Shown here one piece after another: positions 1 to 6,863 of a stretch of 6,943 bases of DNA; position 1 is the first letter of the stretch, and each line of letters opens with the position of its first letter. This stretch comes from an uncultured Planctomycetota bacterium. Its GTDB lineage: Bacteria; Planctomycetota; UBA1135; UBA2386. The DNA is taken from positions 1 to 6,943 of the forward strand of contig CAIYFF010000341.1 of NCBI GenBank assembly GCA_903925435.1. Direction: 5' to 3'. The notes under the pieces are model-generated. The model made no database searches, was not told the origin of the DNA, and worked only from the letters and a program-made list of their open reading frames with translations. Both the position numbers and the translations under genes were made by a program.

Positions 1-495
1 AGGCGCCATCGGGTAGCCGAGGCGCGCAGCGCGATCGAGGAAGTGCGCGCCCGTCCCCTTCTTCTGCTCGTAGACCAACGTCGCGCGGCCCATCGACGCA
101 TCGACGCGCAGCGCCTTGCCGCCGGGTTGCCGCTTCCACAGTTCTTGCAACAGCCACACGCACGCAGCACAGCGAATGCCTTGCACATCGAGCGTCATGC
201 ACACCGAGCCATCCGCTTGCAGGAAGCGCTGCTCATGCTCGGACAACCAGTCCAGCTCCGGAGCGCGCGGCGCTTGGCCAACCGCGCCGAGTTGCCCACC
301 GCCCAACGCGTAGAACTGCTGCAGCCCTTCTTGGGACAAGAGACCGGCCACCGCTTCACATCCCGCGCAGCAGAACGGCGAACTAAGCCTTTCGTCCGGC
401 ACGACCAAGCCGCAGTGCGTACACCGCGCAGGTCCGTTCTTCGCAGCGCTCGCAGGGACGTTCGAAATCCGGCCCTGCGCGGTACGTTCCACCAT
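1..495 (-). CDS. ccoI: Copper-translocating P-type ATPase, CcoI/FixI type (N-terminal fragment)
   Basis: The reverse strand is open from an ATG at 495 to the left edge, giving 165 residues of a longer protein. Two N-terminal modules of the CcoI/FixI family are visible. The first is a cysteine-rich metal-binding domain, with C25-x-x-C28 followed by the FCCAGC cluster (C42, C43, C46). The second is an HMA-like domain, with GIRCAACVW around C109-x-x-C112. The transmembrane, phosphorylation and ATP-binding parts lie outside the window. In this family the pump moves Cu(I) out of the cytoplasm for loading into cbb3-type cytochrome c oxidase. The divergent neighbour is a TauE/SafE-like membrane protein, a frequent companion in cbb3 assembly loci, which supports the call. 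An in-frame ATG at 516 would add seven residues; neither start has a clear Shine-Dalgarno site. A general copper or other heavy-metal ATPase with the same N-terminal domain is the alternative. Confidence 0.82.
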   Translation of the reverse strand, partial: MVERTAQGRISNVPASAAKNGPARCTHCGLVVPDERLSSPFCCAGCEAVAGLLSQEGLQQFYALGGGQLGAVGQAPRAPELDWLSEHEQRFLQADGSVCMTLDVQGIRCAACVWLLQELWKRQPGGKALRVDASMGRATLVYEQKKGTGAHFLDRAARLGYPMAP

Positions 496-525
496 GGTCA
501 CGGCAGAAAGGCGCATGACCCGGCA

Positions 526-1167
526 ATGTCCCTAGCATTCGATAGTTTCGTTTTCGGCGCGGCCAACTCGGTCCACTGCGCATGCATGTGTGGCCCGCTG
601 GCGCTTGCCTTCGGCGGCGGAGGCCGCGCAGCCACCGCATACCAACTCGGACGGATGAGCTCCTACGCACTCGTCGGGTCGATCCTCGGCGGCACAGGCG
701 CAGCAATTGGCAGCGCCAACTTTGGCGTGCCCTCTGCGACCACTGCCTATGTGCTCGCCGCGGGACTCGTCGTGCTCGCGCTCCTCGGCGAACGTGGCGC
801 GATGAAGATCCCGCTCTTGTCGCGCTTGCTCGGCAAGGTGACGCAGAAGGGTCGCGCGCTGTCGCCTGCGATGCGCGCGCTGCTGCTCGGCGCCACGACG
901 CCGCTGTTGCCATGCGGACTCTTGTGGTCTGCGTGCGCAGGCGCCGCAGTCGCGGGCTCTGCTCTTGCAGGCGCCGAGGTCATGGCGGGCTTTGCGCTCG
1001 GCGCAGTCCCGCTGTTGTTGCTCGCGCACGCGAACGCTCCGTCGCTCGCGCGGCGGTTGCCGCCCGCGACGCTCGCATGGATCCAGCGCGGCGCGATGTT
1101 GTCGGCAGCGGCGCTGCTGGTCTGGCGCGGCATGCAGGCGTCGAGTGGCGGATGCTGTGCGGAGTAG
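526..1167 (+). CDS. TauE/SafE (UreH_2-type) membrane protein
   Basis: This 213-residue protein is hydrophobic, with about five or six possible membrane spans (roughly 3-28, 40-60, 66-85, 107-130, 135-152 and 190-205). Near the N-terminus it has the family signature HCACMCGPLALAF (H17, C18, C20, C22). It also has the second signature TTPLLPCGLLW, with P129 and C130. Proteins of this group are annotated as sulfite exporter TauE/SafE or cytochrome-biogenesis-like transmembrane proteins and often sit beside ccoGHIS genes. Transport of copper or a reductant across the membrane for oxidase assembly is an inference. Here the gene diverges from a CcoI-type ATPase. The usual Gly before Met in the first signature is Cys, and the protein ends in GGCCAE, so it is cysteine-rich. 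ATG 526 is chosen because it puts the signature at the usual distance from the N-terminus; the reading frame is open upstream but only as antisense of the ATPase gene. Confidence 0.85.
   Translation: MSLAFDSFVFGAANSVHCACMCGPLALAFGGGGRAATAYQLGRMSSYALVGSILGGTGAAIGSANFGVPSATTAYVLAAGLVVLALLGERGAMKIPLLSRLLGKVTQKGRALSPAMRALLLGATTPLLPCGLLWSACAGAAVAGSALAGAEVMAGFALGAVPLLLLAHANAPSLARRLPPATLAWIQRGAMLSAAALLVWRGMQASSGGCCAE
1161..1164 (+). promoter_or_regulatory. Ribosome binding site inside the preceding gene's end
   Basis: GGAG lies seven bases before the ATG at 1172 and within the last codons of the TauE/SafE gene, whose TAG is at 1165-1167. This supports the chosen start of the next gene and suggests translational coupling. 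Confidence 0.55.
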
Positions 1168-1171
1168 CTCG

Positions 1172-1918
<747 letters not shown>

Positions 1919-1936
1919 CAGGACGGCGGGGGCGTG

Positions 1937-1953
1937 CGCAGCGGGCGGCTGCG
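1937..1953. other. Small GC-rich inverted repeat in a 72-bp gap
   Basis: CGCAGC and GCTGCG pair perfectly around a five-base loop (1943-1947). It lies 18 bp after the EEP stop and 37 bp before the likely peptidase start. No T-run follows, so a rho-independent terminator is not supported. In DNA this GC-rich, a six-base stem can occur by chance. It may mark a transcription boundary between the two genes. Confidence 0.25.
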
Positions 1954-1990
1954 ACCTATCGTGTTCGCCCCTGTGAACCTCGCCCCACGC

Positions 1991-3856
1991 ATGCTCCGAA
2001 CGACGATCGTCGTCTTCTCGCTCGCCGCGCTCGCGGCAGCCCCAAGAGTCCTCGCGCAAGACACGCCCAAAGAGACCCCGAGCGCTGTAGCCACGCACGT
2101 CATCGAAGACGGGCAACTGCAGGCCGTGGAAGCGTTCTCCGACAAGTCCGAGTGGATCCGCGAATGGCTGTTCGTCGAGACGCCGTTCGACACGGACGGC
2201 GACGGCAAGAAGGACCGCATGCACGTCGACGTGACGCGGCCCGCGCAGACCAAGGACGGCGCGCTCAAGGTGCCGGTGGTCTACGAGACGAGCCCCTACT
2301 TCTCGGGCACGGGCCCCATGGACCTCAGCTACTACTGGGACGCCAAGCACGAACTCGGCGCCACGCCGCCCAAGCGCCAGAAGATGGCGCCGATCGGCTT
2401 CGGCAAGCGCATCGGCATGATCGCATCGAACGATCCGCTGGTTGCGCGCTGGTTGCCGCGCGGCGTTGCCGTCGTGCACTCGTGCTCGCCGGGCACCGGC
2501 TTCAGCCAAGGCTGCCCCACCATCGGCGGCGACAACGAAGCACAGGCGCCGAAGGCTGTCATCGACTGGCTCAATGGCCGCACGAAGGGCTACACGACGC
2601 TCGACAGCAACGACGAGGTCAAGGCCGAGTGGTGCACCGGCAAGGTCGCGATGATCGGCACGTCCTACAACGGCACGCTGCCGCTCGCAGCCGCGACCAC
2701 CGGCGTGGATGGCCTTGTCGCCATCTGCCCCGTGGCGCCCGCGACGTCGTGGTACATGTACTACCGCAGCAACGGCCTTGTCCGTCACCCCGGTGGCTAT
2801 CTCGGCGAGGACGTCGACGTGCTGTTCGACTTCATTGCGAGCGGCGATCCCAAGCGCCGCGATTGGTGCATCGAGAACGTTCGCGACAACGAGCTGCAAA
2901 AGAACCACGACCGCATCACGGGCGACTACAGCGATTGGTGGCAGGCACGCGACTACACCAAGAAGCTCGACAAGGTGAAGGCAGCGGTGCTGATGGCGCA
3001 CGGCTGGAACGACTGGAACGTGATGCCTGAGCAGAGCGTCACGGTCTACGCGTCGCTCAAGAAGCGCGGCGTGCCCACCATCGCCTACTTCCACCAGAAC
3101 GCGCACGGCGGCGACCCGCCGTTTGCGCTCGTGAACCGCTGGTTCACGCGATTCCTCTTCGACATCAAGAACGACGTCGAGACCGGCGACAAGGCCTGGA
3201 TCGTTCGCGAAGGCGACCGCGCCAGCAAGCCGACTGCGTATGCCGACTACCCGCACCCCGAGGCCGCGCCCGTCACGCTGCGCCTCAAAGGCCCCGGCTC
3301 TTCGTGTGGCACGCTGCTGCTCAACGTCGACAAGCGCCAACAGCCCGAGACCTTGATCGACGACGTCGGCAAGACCGGCGGCGAACTCGCCAAGCAAGAG
3401 ACGTCGGACAACCGCCTGCTGTTTGCGTTGCCCAAGCTCGCAGCCCCGCTGCACATCTCCGGCACGCCGCGCCTTCGCGTCAAGCTGTCGTGCAACAAGG
3501 AGGCCGCCAACTTCAGCGCGTGGCTCGTGTCGCTGCCCTGGACCGATTCGCGCAAGATCACCGACGACCTCGTCACACGTGGCTGGGCCGATCCGCAGAA
3601 CCACTCGACGATCATGAAGAGCCAGAAGCTCGTCCCCGGCGAGTGGTACGAGATGACGTTCGACCTCAACCCTGACGACCAAGTGATCCAACCCGGCGAA
3701 CAGCTGGCGCTGATGCTGTTCTCGTCCGACCGCGAGTTCACGCTGTGGCCCGAGCCCGGCACGAAGGTGACGGTGGATCTGGATGGCACGAGCCTCGAGC
3801 TGCCAGTCGTCGGCGGCAAGGACGCGCTGCAGAAGGCTGTGGAAGCAGGGAAGTGA
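1991..3856 (+). CDS. Secreted Xaa-Pro dipeptidyl-peptidase-like hydrolase (PepX / CocE-NonD, S15 family)
   Basis: Starting at ATG 1991 the protein has 621 residues. The first 22 form a signal peptide (MLRTT, a hydrophobic core, then RVLA before Q23), so it should act outside the cytoplasm. The alpha/beta-hydrolase domain follows: VETPFDTDGDGKKDR near 57-71, then GTSYNG with nucleophile S225. HGWNDWNV gives D341, and the histidine is H372 in HQNAHGG (H368 is a less likely alternative). The serine-to-aspartate and aspartate-to-histidine spacings (116 and 31) are close to those of lactic PepX. WYMYYRSNGLVRHPGG after the nucleophile is also typical of PepX. From about 430 comes the jelly-roll domain of the S15 C-terminus. 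The protein lacks the long N-terminal domain of lactic PepX. The predicted activity is release of Xaa-Pro dipeptides; a CocE-like esterase is the alternative. An in-frame GTG at 1973 is another possible start. The stop overlaps the next gene's ribosome binding site. Confidence 0.88.
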   Translation: MLRTTIVVFSLAALAAAPRVLAQDTPKETPSAVATHVIEDGQLQAVEAFSDKSEWIREWLFVETPFDTDGDGKKDRMHVDVTRPAQTKDGALKVPVVYETSPYFSGTGPMDLSYYWDAKHELGATPPKRQKMAPIGFGKRIGMIASNDPLVARWLPRGVAVVHSCSPGTGFSQGCPTIGGDNEAQAPKAVIDWLNGRTKGYTTLDSNDEVKAEWCTGKVAMIGTSYNGTLPLAAATTGVDGLVAICPVAPATSWYMYYRSNGLVRHPGGYLGEDVDVLFDFIASGDPKRRDWCIENVRDNELQKNHDRITGDYSDWWQARDYTKKLDKVKAAVLMAHGWNDWNVMPEQSVTVYASLKKRGVPTIAYFHQNAHGGDPPFALVNRWFTRFLFDIKNDVETGDKAWIVREGDRASKPTAYADYPHPEAAPVTLRLKGPGSSCGTLLLNVDKRQQPETLIDDVGKTGGELAKQETSDNRLLFALPKLAAPLHISGTPRLRVKLSCNKEAANFSAWLVSLPWTDSRKITDDLVTRGWADPQNHSTIMKSQKLVPGEWYEMTFDLNPDDQVIQPGEQLALMLFSSDREFTLWPEPGTKVTVDLDGTSLELPVVGGKDALQKAVEAGK

Positions 3857-3860
3857 GGGG
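3854..3860 (+). promoter_or_regulatory. Strong ribosome binding site overlapping a stop codon
   Basis: TGAGGGG combines the peptidase TGA (3854-3856) with a purine-rich Shine-Dalgarno, seven bases before ATG 3868. It fixes the start of the oxidoreductase, although the frame stays open well upstream. It also indicates that the two genes are translated from one message. Confidence 0.6.
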
Positions 3861-3867
3861 ACACACC

Positions 3868-4935
3868 ATGACCGACCTCTTCACTCCACTCCAGCTCGGC
3901 CAGCTCACGCTGCAAAACCGCATCTTCCTCGCGCCGCTCACGCGCTGCCGCGCAAGCGAAGGGCACATCCCCAACAAGCTGATGGCGGACTACTACGCCC
4001 AGCGCGCGACGGGTGGATTGCTGATTGCCGAAGCGACGATGGCAATGGCGGGCAACTCGGCGTTCTGGCGCGAGCCCGGCATCTATGACGCTGCGCAGGT
4101 CGAGGGCTGGAAGCTCGTGACGCGCGCCGTGCACGCGCGCGGCGGCCGCATCTTCTTGCAGGTGTGGCACGGCGGGCGCGCGACGCATTCGCTGCTCAAT
4201 GGCGACAAGCAGCCAGTGGCGCCGAGTGCGATTGCGATCACGGACAGTGAGACGCACACGCCAAAGGGCAAGAAGCCGTATGAAGTGCCGCACGCGCTGC
4301 TGGACAGCGAGATCCCGGGCATCGTGCAGGGCTTCCGCGCCGCGTTCGACAATGCCAAGCACGCGGAGTTCGACGGCGTCGAAGTGCATGGCGCAAACGG
4401 CTACCTGCTCGACCAGTTCTTGCGCGACGGCAGCAATCAGCGCACAGGGCCATATGGCGGCTCGATGGAGAACCGCGCGCGACTGTTGCTCGAAGTCACA
4501 CAGGCTGCGTGCGACGTCTTTGGCAAGGATCGCGTGGGCGTGCGCATCTCGCCGCTCAACTCCTTCAACAGCATGAAGGACAGCGACCCGACCGCGCTTG
4601 CGACGTATGTGGCGCAGCGGCTCGACACGATGCAGATCGGCTACCTGCACCTGATGCGCGCGGACTTCTTCGGCGCGCAGAAGGGCGACCTGCTGACTCC
4701 GGTGCGCAAGGCCTTCCGCGGCGTGCTCGTCGCCAACATGGGCTACACGCCCGATGAGGCGAGCGCGGCGGTGGCGAGCGGCGCAGTCGATGCGATTGCG
4801 TTCGGCACGTCCTTCCTCGCCAACCCCGACCTGCCGCGGCGCATTCGCGAGAAGGCGCCACTGCAGCAAGCGGACGCCAAGTCGTTCTATACGCCGGGAG
4901 CGAAGGGCTACACCGACTACCCAGCGCTGGGCTAG
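3868..4935 (+). CDS. Old Yellow Enzyme family ene-reductase (NADH:flavin oxidoreductase)
   Basis: This 355-residue protein is a full-length FMN-dependent TIM barrel of the OYE / N-ethylmaleimide reductase group, which reduces activated C=C bonds of enals, enones, maleimides or nitro compounds with NAD(P)H. Visible landmarks include APLTR with T25, the class I flavin-tuning threonine, and VWHGGR with W100. The pair H174/N177 with Y179 in HGANGYLLDQF binds and protonates the substrate. After it come the very conserved DGSNQRTGPYGGS-MENRAR region and R226 in VGVRIS. The tail FLANPDLPRR and GYTDYPALG is typical. One oddity is FGT (T314), where PETN reductase-type members have FGR with an arginine that contacts the FMN phosphate. 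No export signal is present, so it is cytoplasmic. It starts 11 bp after the secreted peptidase gene; the physiological link is unknown. Confidence 0.95.
   Translation: MTDLFTPLQLGQLTLQNRIFLAPLTRCRASEGHIPNKLMADYYAQRATGGLLIAEATMAMAGNSAFWREPGIYDAAQVEGWKLVTRAVHARGGRIFLQVWHGGRATHSLLNGDKQPVAPSAIAITDSETHTPKGKKPYEVPHALLDSEIPGIVQGFRAAFDNAKHAEFDGVEVHGANGYLLDQFLRDGSNQRTGPYGGSMENRARLLLEVTQAACDVFGKDRVGVRISPLNSFNSMKDSDPTALATYVAQRLDTMQIGYLHLMRADFFGAQKGDLLTPVRKAFRGVLVANMGYTPDEASAAVASGAVDAIAFGTSFLANPDLPRRIREKAPLQQADAKSFYTPGAKGYTDYPALG
4920..4931. other. 12-bp perfect palindrome at the end of the ene-reductase gene
   Basis: CCCAGCGCTGGG is fully self-complementary and lies in the last codons of the ene-reductase gene, just before the hairpin at 4935-4958. 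It encodes part of the YPALG tail, so it may simply reflect codons. Together with the next hairpin it gives transcripts of either strand a second fold at the convergent junction. Confidence 0.35.
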
Positions 4936-4958
4936 TGGCAATCAGCGGCGATTGCCGC
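4935..4958. terminator. Hairpin spanning both stop codons of a convergent gene pair
   Basis: GGCAATC (4937-4943) pairs perfectly with GATTGCC (4950-4956) around a six-base loop. On the plus-strand RNA it extends outward by a U-G pair (4936/4957) and a G-C pair (4935/4958), giving nine pairs. It covers the last base of the ene-reductase TAG and the whole TGA of the opposing gene (4942-4944). No T-run follows on either strand, so it is not a classical intrinsic terminator. A role as a bidirectional 3'-end or transcript-protecting structure is an inference. Confidence 0.4.
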
Positions 4959-6015
4959 CGCGCGGGCGCGGCGAGTCGCCGACGACATTCCAGTTCCAGC
5001 GCCAGCTCTCGCTCGCGGTCGCCTGCGCCACTTCGATCGTGTGGCGCATGGCCTTCGCTTCGAGGTTGCTCGGATCGAACGCGAGAATGCGCGACGTCCA
5101 GTCGAGCGCGTTCTTGAAGTCACTCTGCACCGTCAACATGTTGGCGACGTGCAACGCCGACCGAATGCCGCTGTCGTGCAGATGCGCGCCGATCGCGCGC
5201 GCCTCGACTGCGAGATCGGAGTCTTCGGCGATGTCCTTGGCCAGCTCCTGCAGCGCCTTGCCAGCGGCCTTGTAGGCGTCGATCGACTGCTCACACAAAC
5301 GCGCCGACTGGCCAGTGTTCTTGGACTTGGCCAGGCCCTGCGCCTGCAGCTTGTCGCCTTGCGCCACCTTGTCGTGGATCGGCTTCATGCGCTTTTGCAG
5401 CGCATCGAGCTTCTTCTGGTCCATCTTCGCCTGACGGTCCGCAGCCGCGGCCGCGACCGACGCTGCGTGCAACTCCTCGACCGCGGCCGAGAGCGCCATC
5501 AGCTGCTCATCCGAGCGCTGGTCCGACAGTCTCGACGTCAGCACTCCGAGCGCGCGCTGCGCGATCGTGAGATCCTTGCGCGCAATCGCGGCCTTGCACA
5601 CCGACTCGACGAGGTCCGCGCCCCAAGAACGGATCGCCGCGACCTGCGTCGCTTCGTCTGGAGTTCCCTTGGCCAACTCCACTGCGCGGCGCGCTTGCAC
5701 GCCTGCTTGCTGCATCAACTGCATCGACGCGGCCTTCTTCGCCATCGCAAAGCATGCAGCGCTCGTCGTCGGATTGGAGACAGCGAGCTCAAACGCAAAC
5801 GCCGACTCCGGCGTGAAGTCCGCCAGCTTGCGCGTCAGCGTCATTTCGCCGCCGAGCACAAACGCCTTGTAGCGCGCGTTGTCGCCGTCGAGGGCGATGG
5901 GCAGAACGAGTTCGCTCCGTCCATCCGTGGTTTCGAGCGACAGCTTCGTCGGCTCTTGCGCGAGCAACGAAGCGAGAGGACACAGCAATGCAGTCGCGAG
6001 GAAGATCGTCTTCAT
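4942..6015 (-). CDS. Exported helical TPR-like protein of unknown function
   Basis: I do not recognise the family. From ATG 6015 the product has 357 residues. Residues 1-19 form a signal peptide (MKTIF, a hydrophobic core, then SLLA before Q20). C12 is not in a lipobox, so a periplasmic or secreted soluble protein is expected rather than a lipoprotein. After a short beta-like segment with TTDGRSELVLPIALDG, the chain is almost all alanine- and charge-rich helix. A lysine-rich, possibly coiled helix runs at about 190-230. Residues 287-321 read as one TPR-like helix pair, ending in AFDPSNLEAK. The tail is unusual: WRWNWN (338-343) followed by PRPRGGNRR. A GTG at 6039 is an alternative start, and no clear Shine-Dalgarno is present at either. 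The gene converges on the ene-reductase with a 6-bp gap and diverges from an exported pyrophosphatase, with which it may share a control region. Repeat-based scaffolding is only a guess. Confidence 0.75.
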   Translation of the reverse strand: MKTIFLATALLCPLASLLAQEPTKLSLETTDGRSELVLPIALDGDNARYKAFVLGGEMTLTRKLADFTPESAFAFELAVSNPTTSAACFAMAKKAASMQLMQQAGVQARRAVELAKGTPDEATQVAAIRSWGADLVESVCKAAIARKDLTIAQRALGVLTSRLSDQRSDEQLMALSAAVEELHAASVAAAAADRQAKMDQKKLDALQKRMKPIHDKVAQGDKLQAQGLAKSKNTGQSARLCEQSIDAYKAAGKALQELAKDIAEDSDLAVEARAIGAHLHDSGIRSALHVANMLTVQSDFKNALDWTSRILAFDPSNLEAKAMRHTIEVAQATASESWRWNWNVVGDSPRPRGGNRR

Positions 6016-6024
6016 GAGAGAGTT

Positions 6025-6057
6025 CGGCAGCAGACGCACGAGCGCGACGGGCTGCCG
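6025..6057. repeat. Inverted repeat near the start of the TPR-like gene
   Basis: CGGCAGC (6025-6031) and GCTGCCG (6051-6057) are perfect inverted copies with 19 bases between them. They lie 10-42 bp upstream of ATG 6015 on the minus strand. This could be a regulator half-site pair or a leader hairpin. Seven-base GC-rich arms can also occur by chance. Confidence 0.3.
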
Positions 6058-6071
6058 ATCCCACGATGCTA

Positions 6072-6086
6072 CGGGGAGTTGCCCCG
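6072..6086. other. Short GC hairpin in the divergent gap
   Basis: CGGGG (6072-6076) and CCCCG (6082-6086) pair around the loop AGTTG. It lies near the middle of the divergent gap, 65 bp before the pyrophosphatase start. No T-run follows, so a terminator is unlikely. It may be an operator-like element or chance. Confidence 0.22.
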
Positions 6087-6151
6087 CAAACGTGCGCGCA
6101 GTTCCTCACGGCCACGCGCGCGGAAGCCGATACACCCCTGCTCCAACCGCC

Positions 6152-6838
6152 ATGCTCATCCTCCGCATCACCGCTGCCGCGCTGCTTTCGGCGCCGTTCT
6201 TGCCCCAGGATCCCAACGCGCCCAAGTCGACGGTGCCGCTCGCCAGTGGCGTGACGTTCGCGGATCCACTGACCCTGCGCGCGCCGCACGACTTCTTGCG
6301 CGGCTTCCCGGCCAAGGTGTCGGAGCACGTCGCCAACGCGGTCGTCGAGATCCCGTGCGGCACCAACGAGAAGTGGGAAGTGAAGCAGGACGGCGTGATG
6401 CGTTGGGACCTCAAGAACGGCGCGCCGCGCGTCGTCGAGTATCTCGGCTACCCCGCCAACTACGGCATCGTCCCGCGTGCCGTGCTCGGCAAGGAGATCG
6501 GCGGCGACGGCGACCCGCTCGACATGCTCGTGCTCGGCCCGGCGATGCCGCGCGCCACGGTCGCACCCGTCAAGGTGATCGGGATCATCCACCTCGTCGA
6601 CGGCGGCGAGACGGATGACAAGTTGCTCGCAGTCGTCGAAGACGGCCCGCTGGGCAAGATCGACAGCCTCGGCGACCTCGACCGCGAGAAGCCCGGCATC
6701 ACCGCGATCCTCAAGACGTGGTTCGAGAACTACAAAGGCCCCGGCAAGCTCACGTGCTCGGGCTTCGGATCGCGCGGCGACGCACTGGAGTTGTTGACGA
6801 AGTGCGAAGCGTCGTTTGCGCACAACGAGAAGAAGTGA
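6152..6838 (+). CDS. ppa: Exported inorganic pyrophosphatase (family I, yeast-like)
   Basis: The 228-residue product hydrolyses pyrophosphate to two phosphates with Mg2+. All main active-site residues of family I are present: E66 in VVEIP, K74 and E76 in KWE, R93, and Y104 in ANYG. The signature DGDPLDM gives D119, D121 and D124. LVDGGETDDK gives D150, D155 and K157, and WFENYK gives Y194 and K195. The E-to-K-to-E spacing (8 and 2) and the DGGETD-x-K block look more like yeast pyrophosphatase than E. coli Ppa. Unlike usual soluble pyrophosphatases, the chain starts with about 17 hydrophobic residues (MLILRITAAALLSAPFL), which suggests export or a membrane anchor; the cleavage site is unclear. 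A later GTG inside the reading frame could give a leaderless cytosolic form, but the ATG with its leader is the better reading. No clear Shine-Dalgarno is seen. The gene is divergent from an exported TPR-like protein and convergent with the fragment at the right edge. Confidence 0.92.
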   Translation: MLILRITAAALLSAPFLPQDPNAPKSTVPLASGVTFADPLTLRAPHDFLRGFPAKVSEHVANAVVEIPCGTNEKWEVKQDGVMRWDLKNGAPRVVEYLGYPANYGIVPRAVLGKEIGGDGDPLDMLVLGPAMPRATVAPVKVIGIIHLVDGGETDDKLLAVVEDGPLGKIDSLGDLDREKPGITAILKTWFENYKGPGKLTCSGFGSRGDALELLTKCEASFAHNEKK

Positions 6839-6863
6839 CGCACGATCGCAGCAGCACGGAGCG

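Larger units (their letters stand above)
6016..6151. promoter_or_regulatory. Divergent intergenic control region
   Basis: This 136-bp gap separates the starts of two divergent genes and must hold, or lie close to, both promoters. No convincing -35/-10 pair is visible by eye. It contains two inverted repeats, described separately, and no open reading frame that I would support. Confidence 0.5.

Noticed and set aside
43..525. Upstream extension of the TauE/SafE reading frame
   Set aside because: This part is antisense to the copper ATPase, whose cysteine motifs are clear. The real start at 526 places the family signature at its normal position.
1..1167. Possibility that the ATPase and the TauE/SafE gene are remnants of one broken gene
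   Set aside because: They are on opposite strands, each has intact start regions and motifs, and the families are known neighbours.
3247..4941. Long minus-strand open frame (564 codons)
   Set aside because: It is a shadow of the peptidase C-terminus and the ene-reductase, with low-complexity composition and no motifs.
5041..6618. Plus-strand open frame of 525 codons opposite the TPR-like gene and into the pyrophosphatase
   Set aside because: Arg/Leu-rich antisense and out-of-frame translation with no domain. The minus-strand reading has a signal peptide and normal composition.
6839..6863. Possible terminator between the pyrophosphatase and the right-edge gene
   Set aside because: Only a CGATCG palindrome and GC-rich triplets are seen; there is no stem of useful length and no T-run.
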